A DNA stretch of 64,000 bases from Chitinophaga filiformis (GCF_900102545.1 NZ_FNBN01000003.1:1045461-1109460), one strand, 5' to 3'. Shown: positions 27,601-36,309, counted from the stretch's first letter. Notes: generated by a model not told the origin, from the letters alone. Made by a program: numbers and translations.

Positions 27601-29514
27601 GGAATTGTCATTAAAACGCATTTCCGTTCTGTTATTACAGTCGATGCGCTGTAAGCTGAAGCGAGGGAACGGATTCACCGCTGTTATATAGGCGACCTTT
27701 GTGACTTTTTCGCTGGCGCAGGTATAATTTGAAACGCTCAGCGTTACCGTATAAGTGCCTGGCTTCTTGTAGCTATGCGTCGTACTCTTAGAGCTACTTA
27801 CGTCTCCAGTGTTATCTCCGAAGTCCCATGTCCATTTGTTACCGACATCTGTTATAGCATCAAAATGTACCGTGTTGTTACCACAGATCTGAGGCGCTTC
27901 GGGAGACGAGAAATCGGGTTTGGGCTGCTTGTAAACGCGGATAGCATTAGCTGATGCCAGACTTACAGATCCTTTACAACCATTCTTCGTAGTATAATTA
28001 AGCGTCACGGTGTATGTACCGTCACTGGTGTATGTATGCGATGGTGTGACCTCTGTTGATTTTGGGCTGCCATCACCAAAATCCCATTCGGAACTTACAA
28101 TTGAATCACCCGGAGTAATGTAGCTGGTGAATCTGGTAGTAATCCCCACGCAGCCTTCGGGTATGTTAGCGTTAATATCGACGCGCGGTCTGGACAGGTT
28201 AACTTCCTGTTCTACTTTGCTGGAGCAACCAGCTGTACTGGTTGCGGTGAGTCTAATATTATAAGTTCCCAGGTTGTTGTAGACAACGGTGGGATTTTGC
28301 TGAGTGGATGATTGTCCATTGCCAAAATCCCAGCTCCAGCTGTTGGCGCCCTGCGATTTATTGGTCAGGTTTACCGTAACAGGCGCATCGCAGATCGGTT
28401 TTATATCAGTCGCGAAGTCGACCGTTGGGGCGGCTGTCACCACAATATCTTTAGTTATTGTTTCCTGGCATGGACCATAGTCGGCTGTCATGGTTACCTT
28501 TACCGTGCCTGTGCCTGCAGGCTGATAAGTAGCCGTGGCCCCGTTTGCGGTGATGGTGCCTTTATCGACGCTCCACGTCACTTTATCGGCCTGTGGTGTG
28601 TTGAGTGCCGTAAAGGAGGCTGAGCTGTTCTCACAGATATTGGGAGGCAACTGGAAGTCTGATTTAAAAGTAGCCACATTGATATCTTCGGATGTTGTGG
28701 TATCAATACATCCTTTATCGCTGGTGACAGTGAGCTTTATCTTGTAAACACCTTTGGCTGAATAGCTATGCGGAGCCGGATTAGCACCTGAAGCAGTGCT
28801 GCCATCGCCGAAGTCCCATTGATAGGAAAGATTACCAGGGCCGGTGGTGGTATTGTTAATGGTCACTGCGGAAGAGGTGGCGCACAGGAGTTTATCAGAC
28901 ACGTCAAATTTGGCATTCAGCGCTCCCGCTACGTTTACAATTTTACTGATCCGTTTTGATGCCGTACACCCATTACTATTAGTGATGGTAAGGGTAACTG
29001 TAGGCGATAATACATTATTATATGTATGCACGGGGTTGCTACCCGAGCCGAGAACGCCATCGCCGAAATCCCAGCTGTAGGCAGTGATGGTGCCATCTAC
29101 AGGGTTTGATTTATCATTGAAGGTAACGGCTAGCGGCATACAGCCACTGGCAGGGTTGGCAGTGAAATCCGGTTGGGGTTTTGCCCATACAGTAACAGTC
29201 TTTGTTACACTGCTGGTATTACCTGCAGCATTTTTTACAGTTAGCGTTACATTATAAGTGCCAGGTGAAGTGTAGGTAGCGCTGGGGCTTTGCTCCGTAG
29301 AAATGAAACCGTTACCCAAATCCCATTGCCAGGAAACAGGCCCACCGGTAGAATTATCAACAAATTGGGTAATCAGACTTTCACAATCGCTGGTCTTGGT
29401 TGGATTGAAATCCGCTTTTAATTGTGCATGAGCAATAGTACTCAATAGAAGCAAACTCCAGAGCATAGCAAATGTGAGGACATTGCCTAAAGTTGTATTG
29501 GTTTTTAGGGGCAT
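24628..29514 (-). CDS. Giant PKD-repeat surface protein with T9SS gliding-type C-terminal domain
   Basis: A 1628-residue exported protein with a signal peptide (residues about 1-30, STIAHAQ). It is built of tandem PKD-like immunoglobulin domains of about 85-95 residues, each with a W-x-F-G-D/N core. At least eleven canonical cores are visible (WDLGNG, YSWDFGDG, YQWDFGDG, WSWDFGNG, SEWDFGDG, WTWDFGDN, WKWSWGDG, WTWNFGDS, YYWAFGDN, SYWSFGDG, WNWTFGNG), plus diverged ones. Residues about 1530-1628 (FLPTAFSPNRDGKNEWF, VYDRWGSLVFER, GTYVYSI) are the gliding-motility-associated type B sorting domain recognised by T9SS. It is probably an adhesin or matrix protein. It lies 131 nt from the beta-helix gene, same strand. 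Confidence 0.92.
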   Translation of the reverse strand: MPLKTNTTLGNVLTFAMLWSLLLLSTIAHAQLKADFNPTKTSDCESLITQFVDNSTGGPVSWQWDLGNGFISTEQSPSATYTSPGTYNVTLTVKNAAGNTSSVTKTVTVWAKPQPDFTANPASGCMPLAVTFNDKSNPVDGTITAYSWDFGDGVLGSGSNPVHTYNNVLSPTVTLTITNSNGCTASKRISKIVNVAGALNAKFDVSDKLLCATSSAVTINNTTTGPGNLSYQWDFGDGSTASGANPAPHSYSAKGVYKIKLTVTSDKGCIDTTTSEDINVATFKSDFQLPPNICENSSASFTALNTPQADKVTWSVDKGTITANGATATYQPAGTGTVKVTMTADYGPCQETITKDIVVTAAPTVDFATDIKPICDAPVTVNLTNKSQGANSWSWDFGNGQSSTQQNPTVVYNNLGTYNIRLTATSTAGCSSKVEQEVNLSRPRVDINANIPEGCVGITTRFTSYITPGDSIVSSEWDFGDGSPKSTEVTPSHTYTSDGTYTVTLNYTTKNGCKGSVSLASANAIRVYKQPKPDFSSPEAPQICGNNTVHFDAITDVGNKWTWDFGDNTGDVSSSKSTTHSYKKPGTYTVTLSVSNYTCASEKVTKVAYITAVNPFPRFSLQRIDCNNRTEMRFNDNSIGNITSWKWSWGDGKQDAYTTKISTLKHKYDKTGTYQVMLTVSDGSCTSSDSMTINVYAPSPITITADKTTLCGSDTLNTSVTAINKDIYGLNVWSYLWKSSDSTPVQGNGSDYQQTFFTNLLPGTDTIRFIAYNLQGCPDTSNKIIVNVHGPVAKFLIPAPECRGTELTFTDRTNTSKGKPITTWTWNFGDSSAVKVFTAPPFKHTYNQSGYFYPKLTVTDQDGCSSTASGPRVQVNGPNADFKPSASLIPPGGDVQFYNYTTETGGIPNYYWAFGDNTTSTEKSPTKNYPKKGVYTVTLLVRDNNGCIDTAQQQIKVSTVGASFKVTTSFVNNSGCPPVVAKFTNTSTNYTSSYWSFGDGSFSTVDNPSHTYTYAGRYKVRLKAIGEAGNQDIIEQEIEVKGPYGTIVTSSNGGCLTKDIEFKVSAIWAVNFSWDFTDGIVSETKDSIIKHSFKNPGIYQPRLILSDSAGCKGAAFLTDPIVIDKLEVEMTSSPQFVCGEGWVSFTPKFNSFSIDQLKKAAKYKWTYEPGIRAENDTSATPRFYLDKPKDYNFTLTTTTAYGCVESVSKTVTVYPKPAVSITGPSQACQEAPVSFKGNITTAPDIIWNWTFGNGSSANIQQPADQTYSNTGPSDVILIATSSNGCTDTAYHSINIVPKPVANATTASNVICLGSSTTLSASGGVTYQWSPATNLSNPTASSPLATPDVNTTYQVAVTDANGCSDTGEVSIQVAQPFTIQATPDTAACPGLVPLRVSGADKYVWKGQGLDDVNSPTPNATIATAGTYTYEVTAYDDEGCFSRDTSLTVTVHPAPSIDAGPDRTVTAGRPLTLRTTGSPDIVKWTWSPAEYLSCTTCQTPEALPNLSTIYKVEVENNYGCKATDEFSLKLLCSQDAVFLPTAFSPNRDGKNEWFYPKGRGVKEVVSMRVYDRWGSLVFERRHFQINTQTAGWDGTWKNQVAPIGTYVYSIETICEEGGTFMFNGTVTIVR

Positions 29515-30224
29515 AGCATATGGTTCGAATATGAATGTAAATAAATTCTACGTCAATGATCATAGCATGCAAGTGTTACATTATTAACGTATTACGCGGA
29601 TGCTCTAACGGTAGAGCATGGTGGAATTATTAGTTAGTTGATTGCGTGTATGCAAGAGATAATGTTATTCTCATATTCTATTTAATTGTAGAATATCTGT
29701 GTTAAAAGATTTTAGTTTTCTTAGAAAATTGGCTGAAATATTGTCGCCATATAGGCCATTAGTATGTCCCATAGCGGCCCCGGCGATTTATTTTTATACT
29801 GGCTTTCCGAATACCCTTTGTTTCATTTGGCAGTTAAACTCTTCAGTTATTATATAGATTATACTTATGTTTGGAAGTAGCGCATCAACGAATCACATAA
29901 CGTAAAATCCCATGTACATGAAATCTCTATCAAAAAGCATTCCGTCTGAGCTTCAGCGTTTAACTTTTATTGTTATACTGCTTTACCTGCCTGCAAAACT
30001 GTAAGCCTAAAAGAGAATGGGCAGGTGGCTGGCGCATTTCTGACCACTATTCATGATATGATGAAAATGGGAGAGGCTGATACAGATGGGGAAGATTGTA
30101 CCAGAGAACAAGTGGCAGGCGATGTGGACGGCATGTTACCGGACTGCCCGGCGTGCCCGACGTCGTAGGTTGATTATTTTGATACTATGGATTAACCTTT
30201 GTTAACTGGTAGATATTCGTTTTC
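29515..30224. other. Gene-poor AT-rich region
   Basis: About 710 bases without an intact gene. 29515-29900 shows no ORF or repeat and must hold the promoter of the giant PKD gene. 29918-30169 holds two short overlapping-frame ORFs, described separately. Confidence 0.5.
29918..30169 (+). pseudogene. Possible frameshifted small lipoprotein gene
   Basis: An ATG at 29918 opens a 28-residue ORF with a hydrophobic end (LTFIVILLYLPAKL). One frame over, LPACKTVSLKENGQVAGAF continues for about 55 residues to a TAG near 30167, ending Cys-rich (DCTREQ, PDCPACPTS). Joined by one frame change they would make a lipoprotein with an LPAC lipobox. No family recognised; this may be chance. Confidence 0.3.
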
Positions 30225-30545
30225 CTAAATGTAGCTGCGTACTTCGGTTCGGTACAAGAATTCCTGAAGGGAATATTTGATTGTATACTCAACTTTTTTA
30301 TTAAGCCAGTCAATTGTAGGCACATGTCTGTTTGTCAAAAGATATTCCATAGCCTTGCTATGCAGCTTTTGCCTGAGGTTATCTACATATTTGCGGATCC
30401 AGGATTGGATACTGTCTTCATTATTCAGTTTGTTGACATGTTTAATTGCATGAAGGAATTCCATATAGGTAGAGTTGACAGAGGCATGTGCCACTTCTTC
30501 AAAGTTCTTTAGCAGGATGTCATGATTGTTGTACATAAACTTCAT
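30225..30545 (-). CDS. Hypothetical helical protein
   Basis: A 106-residue, probably all-helical cytosolic protein (EFLHAIKHVNKLNNEDSIQ, YVDNLRQKLHSKAMEYLL). No motif, signal peptide or membrane segment seen, and no family recognised. It is a single gene on the same strand as the RNA-binding protein upstream, separated from it by the hairpin at 30691-30710. Confidence 0.55.
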   Translation of the reverse strand: MKFMYNNHDILLKNFEEVAHASVNSTYMEFLHAIKHVNKLNNEDSIQSWIRKYVDNLRQKLHSKAMEYLLTNRHVPTIDWLNKKVEYTIKYSLQEFLYRTEVRSYI

Positions 30546-30690
30546 TTTAGGATTTACCGGAATTTTGAATAGCTTATAAATTCTCTACTGATGGGTAAAA
30601 CGGCATTTTCGTCAGTATTCATTTCAAGGCGAAATAAACTTTTGTTGCAAATTGTTTTACTAGCTGCTGATCAACACCCATCTGATATAA

Positions 30691-30710
30691 GGAAAGGGTA
30701 CGCCCTTTCC
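30691..30710 (-). terminator. Hairpin after the RRM gene
   Basis: A perfect 8-bp stem GGAAAGGG/CCCTTTCC with loop TACG lies 13 nt beyond the stop codon at 30723. It lacks a strong T run on the minus strand, so termination is inferred from position. Confidence 0.5.
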
Positions 30711-30722
30711 CTATACGTAAAT

Positions 30723-31001
30723 TTACCAACGGTTATTATAGGACCTTGCAGGCTTTTCCTCACGAGGTCTTGCTTTATTTGCGGTCACTGCTTTTCCATC
30801 AATAGATGCTCCATTCATTTCCTGGATGGCTTTTTCTGCCTCGGCATCATTTGGCATAGTGACAAAACCAAAACCTTTGCTTCGATTGGTAAATTTGTCA
30901 ATAATTACACTAGCGGAAGCTACGACGCCATATTTGGAAAACTGATTTTTCAGATCCTCACTTACAACATAAGGACTCAGATTAGATACATAAATATCCA
31001 T
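30723..31001 (-). CDS. RNA-binding protein with one RRM domain
   Basis: A 92-residue protein consisting of one RNA-recognition motif: RNP2 IYVSNL at residues 3-8 and RNP1 KGFGFVTM at 42-49. A short basic tail follows (NKARPREEKPARSYNNRW). Bacterial RRM proteins of this type (Rbp-like) bind single-stranded RNA and are often cold-induced. About 120 AT-rich bases upstream could be a long leader. Targets are unknown. Confidence 0.92.
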   Translation of the reverse strand: MDIYVSNLSPYVVSEDLKNQFSKYGVVASASVIIDKFTNRSKGFGFVTMPNDAEAEKAIQEMNGASIDGKAVTANKARPREEKPARSYNNRW

Positions 31002-31214
31002 GCCTTGAATTTTTAAAATTTTAAAATAATCGATTGAGGTAATGCAGGTGATAAAAAGAAAGCTAAAGTAAATTAACTTATTAAGTGCAGGAAAGACTCA
31101 AACTATCCTGTTGAAGGTAGGAATTATTATTTGGCTTACCTAATTTATTTCCCAGGTAATTATTGGCAGGTATTCAGCGGGTATTGTAGTGCTGTATTCG
31201 TACCTTACGCCGAT

Positions 31215-31727
31215 ATGAAGTATAATGAAGAACAAGAAATAGTCATATTAGAGAAATGCATTTCATTCCTTAATGAAATAGGTATCCAAACCTCCTTTCG
31301 AAGTCTGATGCCTGATACTTTCCTTCCTGGTTGCCATATTGAAAATGGCACTATCATTATTGATAAGAGCATGCTAAAACATCCAGGCGACATACTTCAT
31401 GAGGCCGGCCATATTGCAGTGGTATCGTCGGCTGCTCGTCGGCGTTTGACAGAAAAATCTATTATTAAAAGTAAGAACCGTGAGGCAGAGGAGGTAATGG
31501 CCATCGCCTGGTCATATGCAGCCTGCATGCACCTGAAGATAGATCCTGTATTTGTTTTTCATGAGAATGGTTATAGGAATGGGAGTAGTTCCCTCATAGA
31601 AAGTTGTGAAAAAAATGAATACATAGGGATGTTTATGTTACAAAGTGTTGGAATGGCAGTAGACAGAAATGATAAAAGAAACGAAGGAACATCGCATATT
31701 CATATGAAGAGATGGCTACGCGAATAA
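31215..31727 (+). CDS. Hypothetical protein with HExxH motif
   Basis: A 170-residue protein from the ATG at 31215 (a longer frame from 31131 has no better support). ILHEAGHIAV near residue 88 is a textbook HExxH zinc-metallopeptidase helix, preceded by a beta strand (GTIIIDKSML), as in small IrrE/ImmA-like and related peptidases. A third zinc ligand could be Glu in REAEEVMAIAWSYAAC. I do not recognise a named family. It lacks a signal peptide, so it is probably cytosolic. It is convergent with the MBL gene. Confidence 0.6.
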   Translation: MKYNEEQEIVILEKCISFLNEIGIQTSFRSLMPDTFLPGCHIENGTIIIDKSMLKHPGDILHEAGHIAVVSSAARRRLTEKSIIKSKNREAEEVMAIAWSYAACMHLKIDPVFVFHENGYRNGSSSLIESCEKNEYIGMFMLQSVGMAVDRNDKRNEGTSHIHMKRWLRE

Positions 31728-31741
31728 ACAACATCCCCGTC

Positions 31742-32863
31742 TTAGTTTACCCCTTTCCACCATTCCACAAATACCTGTTTATCATCACGCAGATCCACCA
31801 GCTGACCGATCATAGGCGTAGCGAGCGGAATATCCGTAATGGCCTTTAACCTTTGTAAAGGCTCATCCCAGGGATGGTTACCCAGTGTGAACTTAGAGGA
31901 ATGCACCGGCAGCAGTCTTTTTGCCTGCAGATCTTTTGCTGCCTGCAGTACCTCTTCCGGTTGCATATGAATGTACCTCCATGCAAGGTCATACTGGCCG
32001 TTTTCAAGAATGGCAAAATCTATCGGGCCAAATTTCTTTCCTATCTCTGCAAAGTGAGTATCATAACCACTATCACCTCCTATGTAGATCTTCATAGTCG
32101 GCGTTTGCAATACATAAGACTGCCAAAGTGTATTGTTCCGGGCAAAGGTCCTGCCTGAAAAATGGCGGGTAGGGGCTGTATGTACAATAAATCCATTCCC
32201 CAGATCCACATCCTGCCACCAATCCGTTTCTATGATCCGGTCAGGTGCATAGCCCCACCTTTCGAAATGCTCTCCAACGCCCAGTCCGCAGATCACTTTG
32301 CCAACCTTATCCTTTAGTGCGAGGATGGTCTTATAGTCCAGGTGATCGTAATGGTCATGTGATATGAACAGGTAATCTATTTTCGGAAATTCGTCAACCG
32401 TATAAATATCAGCACCTTTAAATGCCTTAGTCCCTCCGGGAATAGGAGAGGCGCTGCCGGAAAGTACAGGGTCTACCAGGAAGCGTTTTCCGCCTGCCTG
32501 TATAAAATAGGAAGAGTGGCCAAACCAGACCAGTACATCCTGCTCTGGCCTAAGCGCTAACAGATCAGTCTTTACAGAGGGCAACGAATCCACGGGGCGC
32601 AAACGCAAGCGCTTTTTGAACATAAAATCATATAAAACACCTCCCATGCTGTATCCCTCCGAAAGTTGCGGCGTGTTGTGAATGTTCTGGAACTGCCCGT
32701 CTTTATAATGCGGTGATTGTCTGATCAATTCTAATCTCTTTCCCGAAGGCTTTTTCCCGAATAGTGGATGTCTCATATATATTAACACTGTGATTATCAA
32801 TAGCAATAGTATGGCAAGTGCTATTTTCAGGCATTTGATAGTTATCCTGATTAATTTCTTCAT
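31742..32863 (-). CDS. MBL-fold metallohydrolase (NAPE-PLD/UlaG-like), membrane-anchored
   Basis: A 373-residue protein. Residues about 8-28 are a membrane anchor (IALAILLLLIITVLIYM). The metallo-beta-lactamase domain has WFGHSSYFIQAGGKRFLVDP, the zinc motif SHDHYDHLD, then further ligands in TPTRHFSGR and GGDSGYDTHF and the late His in LLPVHSSKF. This set is typical of the N-acylphosphatidylethanolamine phospholipase D-like branch. The substrate is unknown. It probably faces the periplasm. Confidence 0.87.
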   Translation of the reverse strand: MKKLIRITIKCLKIALAILLLLIITVLIYMRHPLFGKKPSGKRLELIRQSPHYKDGQFQNIHNTPQLSEGYSMGGVLYDFMFKKRLRLRPVDSLPSVKTDLLALRPEQDVLVWFGHSSYFIQAGGKRFLVDPVLSGSASPIPGGTKAFKGADIYTVDEFPKIDYLFISHDHYDHLDYKTILALKDKVGKVICGLGVGEHFERWGYAPDRIIETDWWQDVDLGNGFIVHTAPTRHFSGRTFARNNTLWQSYVLQTPTMKIYIGGDSGYDTHFAEIGKKFGPIDFAILENGQYDLAWRYIHMQPEEVLQAAKDLQAKRLLPVHSSKFTLGNHPWDEPLQRLKAITDIPLATPMIGQLVDLRDDKQVFVEWWKGVN

Positions 32864-32936
32864 ACGTATTTAGTGACGAATGAGGAGAATGGATATTTTA
32901 GGGGAGTGAAAATATTTTTCTGCAGTATTCCATTAT

Positions 32937-33479
32937 TTATGGCTTCTTCCTGCTCTTATCGCCCTGCCAAACACCACCATACTTATATATATACTGCGAA
33001 AACGTATCCCTGGTGCCTTCCTTGAGTTTTTTCGAGATTGCGGCGAATGGAGTTAAATGTCTGTATTCAACAACATAATTAACATAAGCCTTGTCAGGCT
33101 CAGACGTGGCCTCGACCTTCAGAAGAGAAACAAAAAACGGATATCCTAAAAGAACACGTTGAACGCCATCAACCCTCTCATTTTCCGGAGTAGGGAAGAA
33201 AAATGGTCTGGCCTCCGGAGTGAAAAAGATAAGCTGTCCGGTAGAATCAGTAGCTTTCTTATTTAACTGTACCATGCCATTATTCACCAAAATAGGTAGG
33301 TATAAGCTATCGACAAGGGAACTGTCCTTCGTACGTATGCGTGCCCAGGCCGTATCAGGATTGTGTAATTGTATTGCAGCGATGGCTTCTTCGCGGGAAG
33401 GCTTTTCTATCAGAAACCGGCAGGAGGGCAAAAGAGCGCAGAGCGTAGCAATGGCAAACAAACGTTTTGCATTTTTCAT
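32937..33479 (-). CDS. Hypothetical lipoprotein
   Basis: A 180-residue protein with signal sequence and lipobox LLPSC (Cys near residue 20). The mature part is mixed alpha/beta (SREEAIAAIQLHNPDTAWAR, VNYVVEYRHLTPFAAISKK). No family recognised. It lies 73 nt after the start of the MBL gene on the same strand and may be in a loose operon with it and with the gene at 33521. Confidence 0.6.
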   Translation of the reverse strand: MKNAKRLFAIATLCALLPSCRFLIEKPSREEAIAAIQLHNPDTAWARIRTKDSSLVDSLYLPILVNNGMVQLNKKATDSTGQLIFFTPEARPFFFPTPENERVDGVQRVLLGYPFFVSLLKVEATSEPDKAYVNYVVEYRHLTPFAAISKKLKEGTRDTFSQYIYKYGGVWQGDKSRKKP

Positions 33480-33520
33480 GGTCAGGGATTATTTAAAGTT
33501 ATAAAAAGAGTATGCGTGTT

Positions 33521-34240
33521 TTAACGCCTTTTTGCGCCCGGCGGTACCAAACCATTTTTAAAAGCTTTCCTCTGGTCTTTATTACCTAAATCCATACTGA
33601 AGTTCTCCCATTTTCCATCGGCATTTAACACCGCACAATTCCAGTCGCCATCTGCATCATCGGGGAACTGCCATAAAATATGGTAGCCCTCTTCATTGGA
33701 AAATCCTTCCTCGTCAGCCTGTAGAATGCCCTTCACTTTTTCCCAGATAAAGGATTGTGTAGTGGTGATAATAGGGTAATTATCCTCTTCCATTCCTATA
33801 GGCAATAGCCTGAAGGCATAAATAACCTGTACACGGTCAAAAAAGTCGTTCAGCCATTTAGCTGCAGTCGCCGGTTGGAAATCAAGGATGCTTGCTTTGA
33901 ATTCGTCCAGCTCTTCCTTGCCCATTCCTTCGCCTGTAACTGCATCTCTCTCAATTACAGCTAACAGTTTGTTAGTTTTATTTCTTAATTCAACACGCGT
34001 CCATTTTTCTGGGGTCTCATTTTTGAGCGCGCCTAATGTGGCGCTTAGACCTTCCTCGTCTAATGCTTCTAAAATTTCGTCTAAATGAATATCTGGATTT
34101 TCTGTTCCAAGGACGCGTATATAATAACTCATGCCTGCTAAAGTAGAATGAAAGTTGTTTTCCGCCAAATAATATAATAGTGTGTAGATAGGCGAATCCC
34201 AGGTGGAGCTACCAGTAGAATCTGAATCGACCATTCGCAT
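33521..34240 (-). CDS. Hypothetical acidic cytosolic protein
   Basis: A 239-residue acidic protein without signal peptide or membrane segment. The N-terminal half is helical (LDEILEALDEEGLSATLGAL); the C-terminal half is beta-rich (YHILWQFPDDADGDWNCAVL). Composition and gene context resemble immunity-type proteins of Bacteroidota, but no family is recognised, so no function is assigned. Confidence 0.6.
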   Translation of the reverse strand: MRMVDSDSTGSSTWDSPIYTLLYYLAENNFHSTLAGMSYYIRVLGTENPDIHLDEILEALDEEGLSATLGALKNETPEKWTRVELRNKTNKLLAVIERDAVTGEGMGKEELDEFKASILDFQPATAAKWLNDFFDRVQVIYAFRLLPIGMEEDNYPIITTTQSFIWEKVKGILQADEEGFSNEEGYHILWQFPDDADGDWNCAVLNADGKWENFSMDLGNKDQRKAFKNGLVPPGAKRR

Positions 34241-34555
34241 CGCCTTTAGAATGCCATATTCATGTTTAGTAGAATTATTTTGAAACTTGTGAATGATTTA
34301 TGGACGATTGGGCAGCTGCCGAATATAATCTACAGAATAGACCCGACGAAATTTGCATCTGGTATTATAGAAACAGTATTTAGAAATTAGTTTATTTTAT
34401 TGAATGGGTTAATTTTTCAGAAAATGCTGATTTTCTCAGAAAACAAACAAAAGATCAAAGATATCTCGACATTTCTGCCAGTGCCCGTAGCAGTAAGTGT
34501 ATTCTTCACTTCGTTTTCGCGAATAGAAAGATCGATGCTGCCAATGAAATTATAA
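34241..34555. other. Intergenic region with possible coding remnant
   Basis: About 320 bases without an intact gene. The minus strand at roughly 34440-34560 reads open as IGSIDLSIRENEVKNTLTAT, which looks protein-like but has no start codon or recognised family. Confidence 0.35.
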
Positions 34556-34586
34556 AGAAAAAGGGCTGCATCCTACGATACAGCCC
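34556..34586 (-). terminator. Terminator of the SusC/SusD operon
   Basis: A 10-bp stem (34563-34572 with 34577-34586, core GGGCTG/CAGCCC, one G-T pair) with a 4-nt loop is followed on the minus strand by five T residues. It lies 20 nt after the last gene of the operon. Confidence 0.88.
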
Positions 34587-34606
34587 CCTCTGAACAATTG
34601 TATTTC

Positions 34607-35578
34607 TTAGTTAGGATCTCTTGTTACGTGCTTCACTCTCACAGTAACCTGGTAAGTACCTTCCTGGTAGATATTAAACTGAAACCTTGGATTCGCACTA
34701 TAGATCTGCTTATTATCCGGTGCGTAACCAGGATCAGCTATCACATACTGACTTGGAATACGGTAGTAGATCAGGTAACCATAAGTGCTCTGCTTTAAAG
34801 GAAACGGTGTTGTCTCGAAATTACAGGTCATTGTAGAATCTGTATACACGAGTGGGTGAAACTGAGCATAGGTGCCAAAATCACTACGGTCGCCTCTTCT
34901 GATGATCTCTCCTGCTGAAGGATTAAATGGTTTACCATATTGGTCTGTGATCTTCAGAACAATATTGGTTCCCTCATCTGAAGTCTTTACGATTGTTACA
35001 TCAGGCGCCCCGATATCATAACTGGTGGTAGTACCATCCAGGAACAAGGCAGCTCCACCAGCGCCGATTACATAAGGAGCATCATCCACCAACGTAAAAG
35101 AGGCGATGTTCTTAAATGTCTTGGTGCCATTTTCATTGCTGGCCTGGATATCGAAATCGTACTTACCTAAAGGTACCTTTGTAGTAGTATTATAGAAAGT
35201 AAACGCACCAGTATGAATGTTGAAATCGAAAGGAGGTTTATTCACCAGTTGTCTTTTCTTATTCAGGAGTTCTACTGTAGTGTCAGTATCCGGGTTGAAC
35301 TCACCGATCCATTCATAGCGGCTGTAGGAGGCATAGAGTGAATCTGCGTGATGTCCTGCGCTGTCCCTGATATCGAGCAGTTTGTATACAACCGGCGCAC
35401 TCGAACCATCATTGCTAACCGCAACAGTTTGTTCGATCTGTCCCCGCTTTATCTCCATTGGATTATCAACATACCGTATCTGGTTACTCAGGTAGCCATT
35501 TTCTACCTTTTTACAGGCAGACGAGAGTGCAATGGCTGCAAGCAATGTATAAGCGGTAGCTTTAAAATTATTAGTCAT
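34607..35578 (-). CDS. SusC/SusD-associated surface lipoprotein (DUF5007-like)
   Basis: A 323-residue lipoprotein (lipobox LSSAC, Cys near residue 22). The N-terminal half has a beta-sandwich look (VYKLLDIRDSAGHHADSL, GKYDFDIQASNENGTKTFKN). The C-terminal half ends in RFQFNIYQEGTYQVTVRVKH. Gene position and sequence fit DUF5007-type proteins found after fasciclin genes in SusC/SusD loci; this family call is from memory and moderate. It is the last gene of the operon (22-nt gap) and is probably a surface-exposed partner of the SusCD transporter. Confidence 0.7.
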   Translation of the reverse strand: MTNNFKATAYTLLAAIALSSACKKVENGYLSNQIRYVDNPMEIKRGQIEQTVAVSNDGSSAPVVYKLLDIRDSAGHHADSLYASYSRYEWIGEFNPDTDTTVELLNKKRQLVNKPPFDFNIHTGAFTFYNTTTKVPLGKYDFDIQASNENGTKTFKNIASFTLVDDAPYVIGAGGAALFLDGTTTSYDIGAPDVTIVKTSDEGTNIVLKITDQYGKPFNPSAGEIIRRGDRSDFGTYAQFHPLVYTDSTMTCNFETTPFPLKQSTYGYLIYYRIPSQYVIADPGYAPDNKQIYSANPRFQFNIYQEGTYQVTVRVKHVTRDPN

Positions 35579-35600
35579 GATAATAGAAATAAAGTAATGA

Positions 35601-36290
35601 TTAATTGTTTAAATCCCCGAAGTAGGTGAATGTGTGATTGTTATTCAACACATGCAATACACCCGTTGTGGTGAGAATACCTGTCGTCTGACAAAGTGTT
35701 TGTAACTCCTGACCGTCCTTCAGACCAGGCAGGCCGGTAGAATCAGTTGGTACAGGATACCCATTCTCAGTAGGGATCAATTTAGTCAGGTAAATATATT
35801 TTGGTTTGGTGCTGAAAACCGTACCATCTGTATAATCAGTGGTAGGGATCAGTTGCACCAGGCGCAGTTCTCCGTCATTGGCTTTAAAGAAACGGCCAAT
35901 TTCTGTGGTATTATCCCTTGTGATCTGATCTTTAAAAAGATAAGCTCTCAGGGAATCTTTCATCACGGCATAGTCAATGGAATCGAAGGTATACACGAGG
36001 TTTTCATCGTTCATTTTCACCCTCAGGTCTTCCTGTTTTTTTGTTACATAATTATTGATAGAATAATCAGTGATAGCAAAAAAAGTTCCTGATGCATTCA
36101 CTTCTTCTTGCAGACCTGTTCTGTCAATTAACAATAACAGTGTATCAAATAAGGGATTTGTTTTTAAGTAGTCGTAAGTTGTCATATTCACATGCGGATT
36201 AGTAACACTACCGCCGATCGTATAATCTTTCTTACAGGAGAAGAAAACTATCGTCATTAATATGAGCGTTCCGGAAAATATCTTTTTCAT
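35601..36290 (-). CDS. Fasciclin (FAS1)-like lipoprotein
   Basis: A 229-residue lipoprotein (lipobox IVFFSC, Cys near residue 19). It shows FAS1-domain features: TYDYLKTNPLFDTLLLLIDR, then GTFFAITDYSINNY, corresponding to the usual TVFAPTNxAF element, and the late strand TTTGVLHVLNNNHTF, like the H-box region. FAS1 domains mediate adhesion or ligand binding at the surface. It is third in the operon (19-nt gap after SusD), suggesting an accessory role in capture of the imported compound. Confidence 0.82.
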   Translation of the reverse strand: MKKIFSGTLILMTIVFFSCKKDYTIGGSVTNPHVNMTTYDYLKTNPLFDTLLLLIDRTGLQEEVNASGTFFAITDYSINNYVTKKQEDLRVKMNDENLVYTFDSIDYAVMKDSLRAYLFKDQITRDNTTEIGRFFKANDGELRLVQLIPTTDYTDGTVFSTKPKYIYLTKLIPTENGYPVPTDSTGLPGLKDGQELQTLCQTTGILTTTGVLHVLNNNHTFTYFGDLNN

Positions 36291-36309
36291 ACAGCTGGTT
36301 TAAATTTGA

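Noticed and set aside
24844..29080. Many plus-strand ORFs opposite the giant PKD gene
   Set aside because: They are antisense shadows of repetitive PKD coding and match no family.
24628..29514. Repeats resembling a CRISPR or tandem array
   Set aside because: The periodicity comes from PKD protein repeats of about 90 codons that differ at DNA level; no short identical repeats with spacers occur.
34423..34560. 45-codon plus-strand ORF before the SusC operon terminator
   Set aside because: No family, no promoter, and the opposite strand reads equally open.
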